This document shows, piece by piece, positions 44,763-52,744 of a DNA stretch of 64,000 nucleotides. The first letter of the stretch is position 1. Each line of letters opens with the position of its first letter. The notes beneath the pieces were generated by a model. The model saw only the letters and a list, made by a program, of their open reading frames with translations. It was not told the origin of the DNA and did no database searches. The DNA lies in assembly GCF_013744875.1 (NCBI RefSeq), contig NZ_CP059399.1:3968001-4032000 (forward strand). Reading direction: 5' to 3'. The stretch comes from Nocardia huaxiensis (GTDB lineage Bacteria; Actinomycetota; Actinomycetes; Mycobacteriales; Mycobacteriaceae). The position numbers were made by a program, and so were the translations under genes.

Positions 44763-45949
44763 GCAATAGAACTGGTGGCGAACAGATTTCGGCGGACCAG
44801 AGCGAGCCGGAACCGGCCTACCTGCTTCCGGGAGCCATATCGCGGCGCATCTCCTCCGCGCGTGGCCCAGCGGTGGCGGCCCGAGCCGGAATCGTTCTGG
44901 GCATCGCCGTCACGGTCTGCTTCCTGACCGGTTTGATCAGCCATTGGATCCAGCACCCGCCGGGATGGTTCGCCTGGCCCGCGCATCCGGTCTGGCTGTA
45001 CCGTGTCACCCAGGGCGCGCATGTCATCACCGGGGTGGTGGCCATCCCACTGCTGCTGGTGAAGCTCTGGTCGGTGTATCCACGCCTGTTCGCGCGACCC
45101 TTGCTCGGTAATCCCTTCCACCTGCTGGAGCGCGGATCCATTGCACTGCTTGTAGGTTCGGTCATCTTCCAGCTGTTCACCGGGCTCCTCAATATCGCCC
45201 AGGTCTACCCCTGGAAGTTCTTCTTCACCACCACCCACTACGCCGTGGCCTACCTTGCGGCAGGCGCGCTGGCCGTGCATCTGGCGGTGAAGCTGCCCGT
45301 GGTGCGCTCGGCGCTGTCTCGTCGCTGCGACGAAGCGGAAACCTCCGAGCGCGCGGGCGCGTCGCGACGGACGGTGCTGTTCGCCGGGGGAGCGGCCGCC
45401 CTCGTCGCGGGCCTGTCGGTGGCGGGGCAGACCGTCCCGTTCCTGCGCGGTCTGGCCGTGCTGGCCCCGCGCAGTGGTGAAGGGCCACAAGGTGTTCCGG
45501 TCAACCGCACGGCCGCGGCCGCAGGGGTGGCCGGGCGGGCCACCGCGGCTGATTACGCCCTGACGGTCACGGCCGGCGACCGCACGCGCGCCTTCACCCG
45601 TGCCGACCTCGAATCCCTGCCACAGCACGCGGCCGACCTGCCGATCGCGTGCGTGGAGGGCTGGAGCGCCTCGGCCCGCTGGTCGGGTGTGCGCCTGCGC
45701 GACCTGCTCGCGGCCGTCGGCGAATACCGCGGCGGCGCGGTGCGATTCAGCTCGCTGGAGGGCGGCGGCATCTATCGCACCTCGACCCTGCCGCACACGC
45801 ACGTCATTGCCGCCGACACCCTGATCGCCCTGCGCCTCAACGGCGCGGATCTGAATCTCGACCACGGATATCCGTGCCGCCTTATCGCCCCGAACCGTCC
45901 GGGAGTCCTGCAGACTAAATGGCTGTCGACCATCGAGGAGCTGCCGTGA
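44759..45949 (+). CDS. Membrane-bound molybdopterin-dependent oxidoreductase (sulfite-oxidase fold)
   Basis: A 396-aa fusion. Residues about 40-190 form four to five membrane helices with several His (HWIQHPPGWFAWPAHPVW, GAHVITGVVAIPLLLVKLW, FTTTHYAVAYLAAGALAVHL), resembling a cytochrome-b-like heme module. A twin-arginine-like SRRTVLFAGGAAALVAG follows (about 201-217). The Moco domain (about 265-396) has the ligand Cys in LPIACVEGWSASARWSGVRL and RLIAPNRPGVLQTKWL. It resembles the MsrP/YedYZ pair joined in one chain. ATGA overlap with DUF2064 and GTGA overlap with the next gene. The catalytic domain should face outside the membrane. Substrate unknown. Confidence 0.88.
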   Translation: MSNRTGGEQISADQSEPEPAYLLPGAISRRISSARGPAVAARAGIVLGIAVTVCFLTGLISHWIQHPPGWFAWPAHPVWLYRVTQGAHVITGVVAIPLLLVKLWSVYPRLFARPLLGNPFHLLERGSIALLVGSVIFQLFTGLLNIAQVYPWKFFFTTTHYAVAYLAAGALAVHLAVKLPVVRSALSRRCDEAETSERAGASRRTVLFAGGAAALVAGLSVAGQTVPFLRGLAVLAPRSGEGPQGVPVNRTAAAAGVAGRATAADYALTVTAGDRTRAFTRADLESLPQHAADLPIACVEGWSASARWSGVRLRDLLAAVGEYRGGAVRFSSLEGGGIYRTSTLPHTHVIAADTLIALRLNGADLNLDHGYPCRLIAPNRPGVLQTKWLSTIEELP

Positions 45950-46374
45950 TCGCCGCCCGGGTCCTGCTCGCCCTCGCCGGGGTCTGGCTCGCCGCGTACG
46001 GCATCTCCGAACTGCTGGATTTCCCTCCGGCCGACCTGAAGTCGGCGGCCCTGTGGTTCGCGGGCGGAATCCTCGTGCACGACGGCATTTTCGCGCCCCT
46101 GTGCGCGGCTGCCGGTGTCACCGCCCGCCGATTCCTGCCGCCCCGCCTGTGGGCGCCCCTGGCCTGCGGTGCGGTCTGCACGGTCACGCTGCTCCTGCTC
46201 GCGGTCCCGGTGACGAGCCTCGACGGTGCGATTTCCGGCAACCCGACACTGCGCGACCGCCCGTACGCGCTCGGACTCGCGCTGGCCCTGCTCGCGATCT
46301 GGTTGCTGGTGGCCGCCGTAATTCTGCTGCGGCACAGAGTATTCCGTCAGAGAACCCTGAAAGGTGAAGAGTAA
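45946..46374 (+). CDS. Small four-helix membrane protein
   Basis: A 142-aa hydrophobic protein with four predicted helices (about 3-20, 37-57, 68-88, 106-128). No signature is recognised beyond WLAAYGISELLDFPPADLKS and WFAGGILVHDGIFAPLCAA, which recur in actinobacterial neighbours of Moco oxidoreductases as far as I recall. GTG start overlaps the Moco gene by 4 bp, and its stop TAA shares one base with the next ATG. Translational coupling suggests a subunit or assembly partner of the oxidoreductase. Confidence 0.7.
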   Translation: MIAARVLLALAGVWLAAYGISELLDFPPADLKSAALWFAGGILVHDGIFAPLCAAAGVTARRFLPPRLWAPLACGAVCTVTLLLLAVPVTSLDGAISGNPTLRDRPYALGLALALLAIWLLVAAVILLRHRVFRQRTLKGEE

Positions 46375-47078
46375 TGCCCGATTTCGCCGACCTGCGTGCC
46401 CTGTTCATCAACTGCACGCTGAAACGCTCTCCCGCGCGCAGCAATACGCAGGGCCTGATCGATCTCAGCGCCCGCATAATGGCGAAGAACGGCGTCACCG
46501 TCTCGCATATCCGCCCCGTCGACCACGATATCGCCACCGGCGTCTGGCCGGATATGACCGAGCACGGCTGGGAAACCGACGAGTGGCCCGCCCTGCAGCG
46601 CCAGGTCATGGACGCCCACATCCTGGTGCTGGCGGGCCCGATCTGGCTGGGCGACAACAGTTCGGTCATGAAGCAGGTGATCGAGCGCCTGTACGCCAAC
46701 TCCAGCGTGCTCAACGAGGCCGGCCAGTACGCCTACTACGGCCGGGTCGGCGGCTGCCTCATCACCGGCAACGAGGACGGCATCAAACACTGCGCCATGA
46801 ACGTCCTCTACAGCCTGCAGCACATCGGCTATGCCATTCCGCCGCAGGCGGATGCGGGCTGGATCGGCGAGGCGGGTCCGGGCCCGTCCTATCTCGACCC
46901 CGGTTCCGGCGGCCCGGAGAACGATTTCACCAACCGCAACACCACCTTCATGACCTGGAACCTCATGCATCTGGCCCGCCTGCTGGTGGACGCGGGCGGA
47001 TTTCCCGCACACGGCAACCAGCGCAGCGAGTGGGACGCGGGCTGTCGCTTCGATTTCGAGAATCCGGAATACCGTTGA
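46374..47078 (+). CDS. Flavodoxin-fold NAD(P)H-dependent FMN reductase-like protein
   Basis: A 234-aa flavoprotein. RALFINCTLKRSPARSNTQG (8-27) is the FMN phosphate-binding loop, ILVLAGPIWLGDNSSVMKQV (about 83-102) the second FMN loop, and YGRVGGCLITGNEDGIKHC (about 121-139) the third. These define the NADPH-dependent FMN reductase / flavodoxin-like superfamily. The ATG at 46374 overlaps the previous stop by 1 nt. It ends the run started at 43123 and may supply electrons to the Moco enzyme, which is inference from order. Confidence 0.82.
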   Translation: MPDFADLRALFINCTLKRSPARSNTQGLIDLSARIMAKNGVTVSHIRPVDHDIATGVWPDMTEHGWETDEWPALQRQVMDAHILVLAGPIWLGDNSSVMKQVIERLYANSSVLNEAGQYAYYGRVGGCLITGNEDGIKHCAMNVLYSLQHIGYAIPPQADAGWIGEAGPGPSYLDPGSGGPENDFTNRNTTFMTWNLMHLARLLVDAGGFPAHGNQRSEWDAGCRFDFENPEYR

Positions 47079-47127
47079 ACAGACTGTCTGGTCGGCAATT
47101 GCCCTCGGGAGGCACTACGATCTGCCG

Positions 47128-48321
47128 GTGACCAGCAACAACCCCCATACGGCCGCGGAGGCTGCCGAGGACGCCGCCGAAGGTGGTCAGCTCAAAGCCT
47201 CCACCCTGGAACTGTTCTTCGATCTCGTCTTCGTCTTCACCATCACCCAGCTGACCCACGCCTTCACCCACCATCCGGGCTGGCAGGCCGTCGGTCAGAT
47301 CGCCATCATGTTCGGCGTCATCTGGTGGATGTACGACGGCTACGTCTGGCTCACCAACGAGGTGGCCCCCAACAGCTCCAATCGCCGCACCTTCCTGCTG
47401 GTCGGCATGTTCGGCTTCTTCGTGCTGGCGCTGGCGATTCCGGACGCTTTCACCGGTTCCGGCCTCGCCTTCGGGCTGGCCTACGTGCTCGTGAACACCG
47501 TGCACACCGGGCTTTTCGCGGTCTCCGGCGGCAAGGCGGCGCTCGCGGCCGTCCTGCGACTGGCTCCGCTCAACGCGGTCTCCGCGGGCCTGGTACTGGG
47601 CGGCGGCCTCATCCACGGCTGGCCGCGCTACCTGCTCTGGACGCTGGCGCTGGTGGTGCAGATCGTCAGCCCGTATCTCATGGATCCGGGCGGCTTCACC
47701 ATTCGCGCCAGCCACTTCTGCGAACGGCACGGCCTGGTAGTCATTGTGGCGCTGGGCGAGTCGGTCGTGGCGATGGGCGTGGGCCTGGCGGGCATGGACA
47801 TCACCGTCGGGCTGATCGCCATGGTCGCGATTTCACTGACTCTCGGATACGTCCTGTGGTGGGCGTACTTCGGCCTCGACGACGAACGCGGCGAACACGC
47901 GCTCAGCGCCCTGCCCGGTCCCGAACGCGCCCGCCCGGCCGTGCTCGCCTACGGCTACTCGCTGTACCTGCTCATGCTCGGCATCATTCTGACCGCCGCC
48001 GGGATCAAGATGACCATCGCGCACGGCAACGAGCCCGCCTCGGCCGCCGCCGCGCTGGCGCTGTCCGGCGGCGTGGCGCTGTTCTTCCTGGGGCAGTGCA
48101 CTTTCCGGCTCACTCTGAAACTGCCGCGCGCCTGGTTCCGGCTGCTCGGCGCGGTGGCGGTGCTCGCCACCGCGGCCGTCGGCACCCTCTGGGTGGCCTG
48201 GGGTCAGCTGGTGGTGCTGGTGGTCGTCGCGTACGGCTTCGTCATCGCGGACGACATCTTCAGCATTCGCTCCGGTGACCGCAGCTCCTACACCCAGCGG
48301 ACCAGTTTCGGGCAGCACTGA
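47128..48321 (+). CDS. Low temperature requirement A (LtrA)-family membrane protein
   Basis: A 397-aa protein with about ten membrane helices. KASTLELFFDLVFVFTITQL (about 23-42), IWWMYDGYVWLTNEV and RASHFCERHGLVVIVALGES (about 192-211) are the strongly conserved LtrA motifs. Function is unknown despite the name, which comes from Listeria growth in the cold. GTG start at 47128 with GGGAGG further upstream. Convergent with the DsbA-family gene, 22 bp away. It is 49 bp behind the flavoprotein gene but seems functionally separate. Confidence 0.9.
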   Translation: MTSNNPHTAAEAAEDAAEGGQLKASTLELFFDLVFVFTITQLTHAFTHHPGWQAVGQIAIMFGVIWWMYDGYVWLTNEVAPNSSNRRTFLLVGMFGFFVLALAIPDAFTGSGLAFGLAYVLVNTVHTGLFAVSGGKAALAAVLRLAPLNAVSAGLVLGGGLIHGWPRYLLWTLALVVQIVSPYLMDPGGFTIRASHFCERHGLVVIVALGESVVAMGVGLAGMDITVGLIAMVAISLTLGYVLWWAYFGLDDERGEHALSALPGPERARPAVLAYGYSLYLLMLGIILTAAGIKMTIAHGNEPASAAAALALSGGVALFFLGQCTFRLTLKLPRAWFRLLGAVAVLATAAVGTLWVAWGQLVVLVVVAYGFVIADDIFSIRSGDRSSYTQRTSFGQH

Positions 48322-48343
48322 GCCGCTCGATTCCGTTCCGGCC

Positions 48344-49063
48344 TCAATTCCGTTCCGGCACAGCGCAACCGTCGGGTCCGCAGGCGTCCGCGCCGCCCAC
48401 GATCTCGAGCTCCGGCGCGTGATCGCTCCACGCCTGTTCCAGGGCCTGGGTGAACACCTCCGGCGGCTGCGCGCCCGACACGCCGTACTTGCGATCGAGC
48501 ACGAAGAACGGCACGCCGCGCGCACCGAGCCGGGCGGCCTCGGCCTCGTCGGCGCGCACCGCGTCGGCGTAGGCGGTCGGATCGTCGAGCACCGCGCGCA
48601 CGCCCGCCTCGTCGAATCCGGCCTCGACGGCGACGCGGACCAGGCGCTCGGCATCACCGAACAGCGGCTGCTCGGAAGCGAAATTGGCGGCGTACAGGGC
48701 GTCGATCATGGCGTCCTGCCTGCCCAATTCCAGGGCGTGATGCAGCAGCCGGTGCATGTCGAAGCTGTTGCCGAAGTCGCGGCCCTCGGTCCGGTAGGTC
48801 AGCCCCACGGCCTCGGCCTGCGCGGCGATACCGCGTTCGTTCGCGGCGGCCTGCGCCTCGCTGATCCCGTACTTCTCCGCGATATGCGGCACGACGGCGT
48901 CGCTGTGATCCTTGGCCAGCGTCGGATCCAACTCGAAGGACCGGTGCACGACCCGCACGCTGTCGCGATGCGGGAACGCCTCCAGAGCCTCCTCGAACCG
49001 CCGCTTCCCCAGGTAGCAGAACGGGCAGTTGATATCGGTCCAGATTTCGACCTCGACAGCCAT
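48344..49063 (-). CDS. DsbA-family oxidoreductase, FrnE-like
   Basis: A 239-aa cytoplasmic thioredoxin-superfamily protein of the FrnE/2-hydroxychromene-isomerase-like group. MAVEVEIWTDINCPFCYLGK holds the active site C13-P-F-C16. A helical insertion (FDMHRLLHHALELGRQDAMI, about 95-114) and the closing VPFFVLDRKYGVSGAQPPE (cis-Pro loop, about 180-198) match FrnE. Two further cysteines at the end (GGADACGPDGCAVPE) form the CxxxxC tail seen in several FrnE homologues. No signal peptide. ATG 49063 follows GAGGTGTG. Likely a disulfide reductase or isomerase under oxidative stress. Confidence 0.88.
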   Translation of the reverse strand: MAVEVEIWTDINCPFCYLGKRRFEEALEAFPHRDSVRVVHRSFELDPTLAKDHSDAVVPHIAEKYGISEAQAAANERGIAAQAEAVGLTYRTEGRDFGNSFDMHRLLHHALELGRQDAMIDALYAANFASEQPLFGDAERLVRVAVEAGFDEAGVRAVLDDPTAYADAVRADEAEAARLGARGVPFFVLDRKYGVSGAQPPEVFTQALEQAWSDHAPELEIVGGADACGPDGCAVPERN

Positions 49064-49171
49064 CACACCTCATTCGTCGAACGTTTGCGCTGGCCAGGGA
49101 TCCGGCCGCCGGATTCTGCAACCACCGTGACGGCCGCGAGATTCCCAGTGGCGCAGGTCACACCGAGCAGT

Positions 49172-49198
49172 TGTCACGTCCCGGGCGGCTGTCCTGTC
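49172..49198 (+). promoter_or_regulatory. Candidate ECF41-type promoter of the oxidoreductase-sigma pair
   Basis: TGTCACG (49172-49178), a 16-nt spacer and TGTC (49195-49198) closely match the ECF41 consensus as I remember it (TGTCACA, 16 nt, CGTC). It is 41 nt before the ATG of the oxidoreductase, the gene that ECF41 sigma factors typically control and that is followed here by the sigma gene. Confidence 0.65.
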
Positions 49199-49239
49199 CC
49201 ATAGCCGACCCCAACGAACGAGCCACCCGGGAGCACGCC

Positions 49240-50412
49240 ATGAACACCCACGAGATCGTCATCCTCGGCGCCGGCTACACCGGCCTGATCGCCGCCGCGC
49301 GCCTGGCCCGCAACACCCGCAAGCTGAACACCCGCATCACCCTGGTGAACCCGTCGCCGCGCTTCACCGAACGCCTGCGCATGCACCAGGTCGCCGCCGG
49401 GCAGGAACTCACCGACTACCGGATCCCGGAACTCCTGGACGGCACCGGCGTCGAATTCCGCCAGGCCGCCGCCACCGCCATCGATCCCACCGCGCGCCGG
49501 GTCACCCTCGACGACGGCGCGATCCTGACCTACGACACCCTGGTCTACGCCCTCGGCAGTGCCACCGACACCAGCATCGTGCCCGGCGCGGCCGACCATG
49601 CGTGGACCCTGAACGATCCCCGTGCGGCACACCACTTCTCGCGACGCCTGCCCGAAATCGCCGCTGCCGGAGGCACAGTCACCGTCTGCGGTGGTGGGCT
49701 CACCGGCATCGAAGCGGCCGCCGAAATCGCCGAAGCGCACCCCGGTCTCACCGTGAACCTGGTCAGCGCAACCGAACTCGGCGCGATGATGGGCGACAAG
49801 GCCCGCGCCCACCTGAACAAGGTCCTGGACCGCCTGGGCGTGGTGCGCACGATCGGCGTCAAGGTCACCAAGGTGCTGCCCGACGCCGTGCGCCTGGACA
49901 CCGGCGAACTCCTCGCCTCGGACCTGACCCTGTGGACCACCGGCGTCAAGGTCTCGCCGCTGGCCGCGCAGGCCGGAATCGCCACCGACGCACGGGGTCT
50001 CGTCCTCACCGACCCCACCCTGCGCTCGGTCTCGCACCCCGACATCCACGCCATCGGCGACGCCGCCCTGGTGCGTCAGGCCTGGGGTCAGATCCACGGC
50101 ACCTGCCAGAGCGGCGTGGTCACCGCCGACTACACCGCCACCGTCATCGCCCGGCTGCTGCGCGGAAAGGCCGTGCGGCCCTTGCGTTTCGGCTACTTCC
50201 ACCAGCCGGTCAGCCTGGGCCGCAAGGACGGCGTCATCCAGTTCACCAAGGCCGACGACACACCGAACCGGTGGTACCTCAAGGGCAAGGCCGCGGTGAT
50301 CTACAAGGAGCAGGTCAGCAGCACCCCGCCGGTGGCCGCGAAAATGACCCGCTACGTGAAACTCCCGGTGCAGCTGTCGAAGGGCGGCCGCGCCACCCGC
50401 AAGGCCGCGTGA
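49240..50412 (+). CDS. FAD-dependent oxidoreductase, NDH-2-like partner of ECF41 sigma
   Basis: A 390-aa two-dinucleotide-binding flavoprotein. The FAD motif is EIVILGAGYTGLIAAARLA (5-23) and the NAD(P) motif is TVTVCGGGLTGIEAAAEIA (about 147-165). IHAIGDAALV (about 270-279) is the C-terminal FAD-contact GD motif. It resembles type II NADH dehydrogenases and carotenoid-like oxidoreductases, but lacks an obvious membrane anchor beyond an amphipathic basic tail (KGGRATRKAA). ATG 49240. Its position directly before the ECF41 sigma gene and behind the candidate ECF41 promoter indicates that it is the sigma factor's main target. Confidence 0.88.
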   Translation: MNTHEIVILGAGYTGLIAAARLARNTRKLNTRITLVNPSPRFTERLRMHQVAAGQELTDYRIPELLDGTGVEFRQAAATAIDPTARRVTLDDGAILTYDTLVYALGSATDTSIVPGAADHAWTLNDPRAAHHFSRRLPEIAAAGGTVTVCGGGLTGIEAAAEIAEAHPGLTVNLVSATELGAMMGDKARAHLNKVLDRLGVVRTIGVKVTKVLPDAVRLDTGELLASDLTLWTTGVKVSPLAAQAGIATDARGLVLTDPTLRSVSHPDIHAIGDAALVRQAWGQIHGTCQSGVVTADYTATVIARLLRGKAVRPLRFGYFHQPVSLGRKDGVIQFTKADDTPNRWYLKGKAAVIYKEQVSSTPPVAAKMTRYVKLPVQLSKGGRATRKAA

Positions 50413-50496
50413 CGATCCACGGCATGGGCCGGAGCGCCGCCGGGTAATCCGGCCCCATGTGGACGTCCCCGACTCCAGACCGGTAGGTATGAGTCC

Positions 50497-51426
50497 ATGC
50501 AGGACCACAGCACCGACACGCCGAGCGAGACCGCGCCCGCGCGCGATGCGACGATCGACCCGTTCGTCGAACACCGCCGGCTGCTCTTCGGCACCGCCTA
50601 TCGCATGCTGGGCAGCGTCGCCGACGCCGAGGACATCCTGCAGGACACCTGGCTGAAATGGAATGCGGTGGACCGGAATTCGGTGGAACACCCGAAGTCC
50701 TACCTGGTGCGCACCGTCACCAACCTCTCGCTCAACCGTCTCACCTCCGCCCGCGCCACCCGCGAGACCTACGTCGGCCCGTGGCTACCCGAACCCCTGC
50801 TCACCACGACCGCCGACGCCGCAGAGGAGACCGAGATGGCCGACACCGTGTCGACCGCCATGCTCGTCGTCCTCGAAACGCTCAACCCGACCGAGCGCGC
50901 CGTCTTCGTGCTGCGCGAGGTCTTCGGCTACTCCTACGCCGAGATCGGCGGCTTCCTCGACCGGCCCGAGGCCACCGTGCGCCAGATCTCGCACCGCGCC
51001 CGCTCGCATGTGCACTCCCGCCGCCCACGCTTCGACGCCGATGACGCCGCGCGCCAGGAGATCACCGAGAAGTTCATGGCCGCCTGCCACGGCGGCGACC
51101 TCAATGCGCTCATGTCGCTGCTGGCTCCCGAGGTCACGCTGTGGAACGACGGTGGCGGCCTCATCACCGCGGCCCGCCGCCCGCTGCACGGACCGGATCA
51201 TGTGGCGCGCTGGATGCTCGGCGTCATGGCCAAGCCGGCGTCCGCGGGCATCCGCCTCGAATCCGCCGTCGTCAATGGCGAATTGAGCATTATCGGCAGC
51301 ATCGGCGACTATCGCCTGGGCGCGCTCACCTACGACATACGTGAGGGCCGCATCGAGAACCTGCGCTTCCAGGTGAACCCGCAGAAGCTGAGCGGCATTC
51401 AGGCGGCGGGGGAGCCCACCGCCTGA
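50497..51426 (+). CDS. ECF41-family RNA polymerase sigma factor (SigJ-like, SnoaL-type C-terminus)
   Basis: A 309-aa sigma factor. Region 2 is FVEHRRLLFGTAYRMLGSVA and DAEDILQDTWLKWNAV (about 24-62). Region 4 is LNPTERAVFVLREVFGYSYA and EIGGFLDRPEATVRQISHRA (about 129-168). A SnoaL/NTF2-like C-terminal domain (about 185-300) replaces a separate anti-sigma factor. It contains the ECF41 hallmark DGGG (here LWNDGGGLITAARRP) and ends NLRFQVNPQKL, close to the NP.KL typical end. Control is through this fused domain. ATG 50497; it follows the oxidoreductase gene by 84 bp. Confidence 0.92.
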   Translation: MQDHSTDTPSETAPARDATIDPFVEHRRLLFGTAYRMLGSVADAEDILQDTWLKWNAVDRNSVEHPKSYLVRTVTNLSLNRLTSARATRETYVGPWLPEPLLTTTADAAEETEMADTVSTAMLVVLETLNPTERAVFVLREVFGYSYAEIGGFLDRPEATVRQISHRARSHVHSRRPRFDADDAARQEITEKFMAACHGGDLNALMSLLAPEVTLWNDGGGLITAARRPLHGPDHVARWMLGVMAKPASAGIRLESAVVNGELSIIGSIGDYRLGALTYDIREGRIENLRFQVNPQKLSGIQAAGEPTA

Positions 51427-51459
51427 GGGCCCCGGGACGGTGGGAGAGAATCGGTAACC

Positions 51460-52083
51460 GTGTCAGCCGAGGAACTCGCCGTCGAACCCCTGAGCGCGGC
51501 CCGGCGACTGCTCGGCGCGACCCTGTGGTCTGGTGCGATCGGCCTGCGCATCGTGGAGGTCGAGGCCTATGGCGGCGACCCGGCCGGACCGTGGCCCGAC
51601 CCGGCCGCGCACTCCTATCCCGGCCCGACCGCCCGCAATGCCGTCATGTTCGGCCCGCCCGGAATGCTCTACGTCTACCTCAGCTACGGCATGCACACCT
51701 GCGTGAACGTCACCACCGGACCCGACGGCACCGCCAGTGCCGTGCTGCTGCGCGCGGGCGAGATCATCGAGGGCCACGAGATCGTCCGCACCCGCCGGCG
51801 CGCCGCTCGCAAGGACGCCGACTTGGCAAGGGGGCCCGGCAATCTCGGCAGCGCGCTCGGAATCACCCTGGACGACTACGGAACTCCGCTGTTCGCCCCG
51901 GATTCGTCCATCCGTCTGCAGCTCGGCCCCGAAATCACCGACCCCGCAGGCATTTCCGTCGGTCCTCGGGTGGGCGTGAGTGTGGCCGCCGACGTGCCGT
52001 GGCGACTGTGGCTGCCGGACTCCCCGGCGGTGTCGGCCTACCGCCGCAGCCCGCGCGCCCCGCGCCTCGAACGCCCCGCATGA
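51460..52083 (+). CDS. DNA-3-methyladenine glycosylase (AAG/MPG type)
   Basis: A 207-aa base-excision repair enzyme removing alkylated purines. The active-site signature is [12 protein letters not shown]...[18 protein letters not shown] (the catalytic Glu in EVEAY, about 31-35, and SyPGpTaRN about 52-61). [20 protein letters not shown] (about 71-90) provides the intercalating Tyr/His pocket, and [14 protein letters not shown] (about 122-135) the family C-terminal motif. Length is that of bacterial AAG. GTG start at 51460, 33 bp after the sigma gene on the same strand. Confidence 0.94.
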   Translation: MSAEELAVEPLSAARRLLGATLWSGAIGLRIVEVEAYGGDPAGPWPDPAAHSYPGPTARNAVMFGPPGMLYVYLSYGMHTCVNVTTGPDGTASAVLLRAGEIIEGHEIVRTRRRAARKDADLARGPGNLGSALGITLDDYGTPLFAPDSSIRLQLGPEITDPAGISVGPRVGVSVAADVPWRLWLPDSPAVSAYRRSPRAPRLERPA

Positions 52084-52138
52084 TCATGCCCTTTTCCCTT
52101 ACTGTGGATGGATATACCGCGCTGTCCCAGGGGGTTTC

Positions 52139-52744
52139 ATGTTCGAACGCTTCACCGACCGCGCCCGCCGCACCGTCGTGCTGGCGCAGGAGGAGGCCCG
52201 CGCCCTCGACCACAACTACATCGGCACCGAGCACCTGCTGCTCGGCCTGATCGCCGAGCGGGAAGGGCTGGCCGCGCGGGCGCTGAACGAACTCGGCATC
52301 GAGGGCGAGGCAGTGCGCGACCGGATCGAAGCGATCATCGGCAGGGGCAACACGCCGCCCAGCGGGCATGTGCCGTTCACGCCGCGATCGAAGACGGTGC
52401 TGGAGCTGTCGCTGCGCGAGGCACTCCAGGTGGGGGACAACCACATCGGCACCGAGCACCTGCTGCTGGCCCTGGTCACCGAGGGCGAGGGCATCGCCGC
52501 GCAGGTGCTCACCAAAATGGGCGCCGACCGGGACCGGTTGCGCGACAAGCTCTTTCAGCTCATCGGCACCCGGCCCGCGCCCACCGGTCAGGACGAGCCC
52601 CCGCCGCCTGCGGGTTACGTCAGGGTGTCCGTGGCCGAAGTCCTGCAGCGGCTCGCGTCGGTGGAACGCCGTGTCGCCGAACTCGAGTCGCGGCTCGGCC
52701 CGGAAGATGCCGACGGAGCGGACGCGTCCACCGGCACCTCGTAG
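52139..52744 (+). CDS. ClpC N-domain-only protein (two Clp_N repeats plus coiled coil)
   Basis: A 201-aa protein with two ClpC-type N repeats and no AAA modules. The first (2-70) reads [20 protein letters not shown] and [19 protein letters not shown]; the second (about 76-145) reads [20 protein letters not shown] and [20 protein letters not shown] proline-rich linker ([16 protein letters not shown]) leads to a heptad helix ([20 protein letters not shown]) that likely dimerises. Such stand-alone N domains may deliver substrates to, or compete at, ClpC1; no target is known. ATG 52139. Its last 130 bp overlap the 3' end of leuA on the other strand. Confidence 0.88.
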   Translation: MFERFTDRARRTVVLAQEEARALDHNYIGTEHLLLGLIAEREGLAARALNELGIEGEAVRDRIEAIIGRGNTPPSGHVPFTPRSKTVLELSLREALQVGDNHIGTEHLLLALVTEGEGIAAQVLTKMGADRDRLRDKLFQLIGTRPAPTGQDEPPPPAGYVRVSVAEVLQRLASVERRVAELESRLGPEDADGADASTGTS

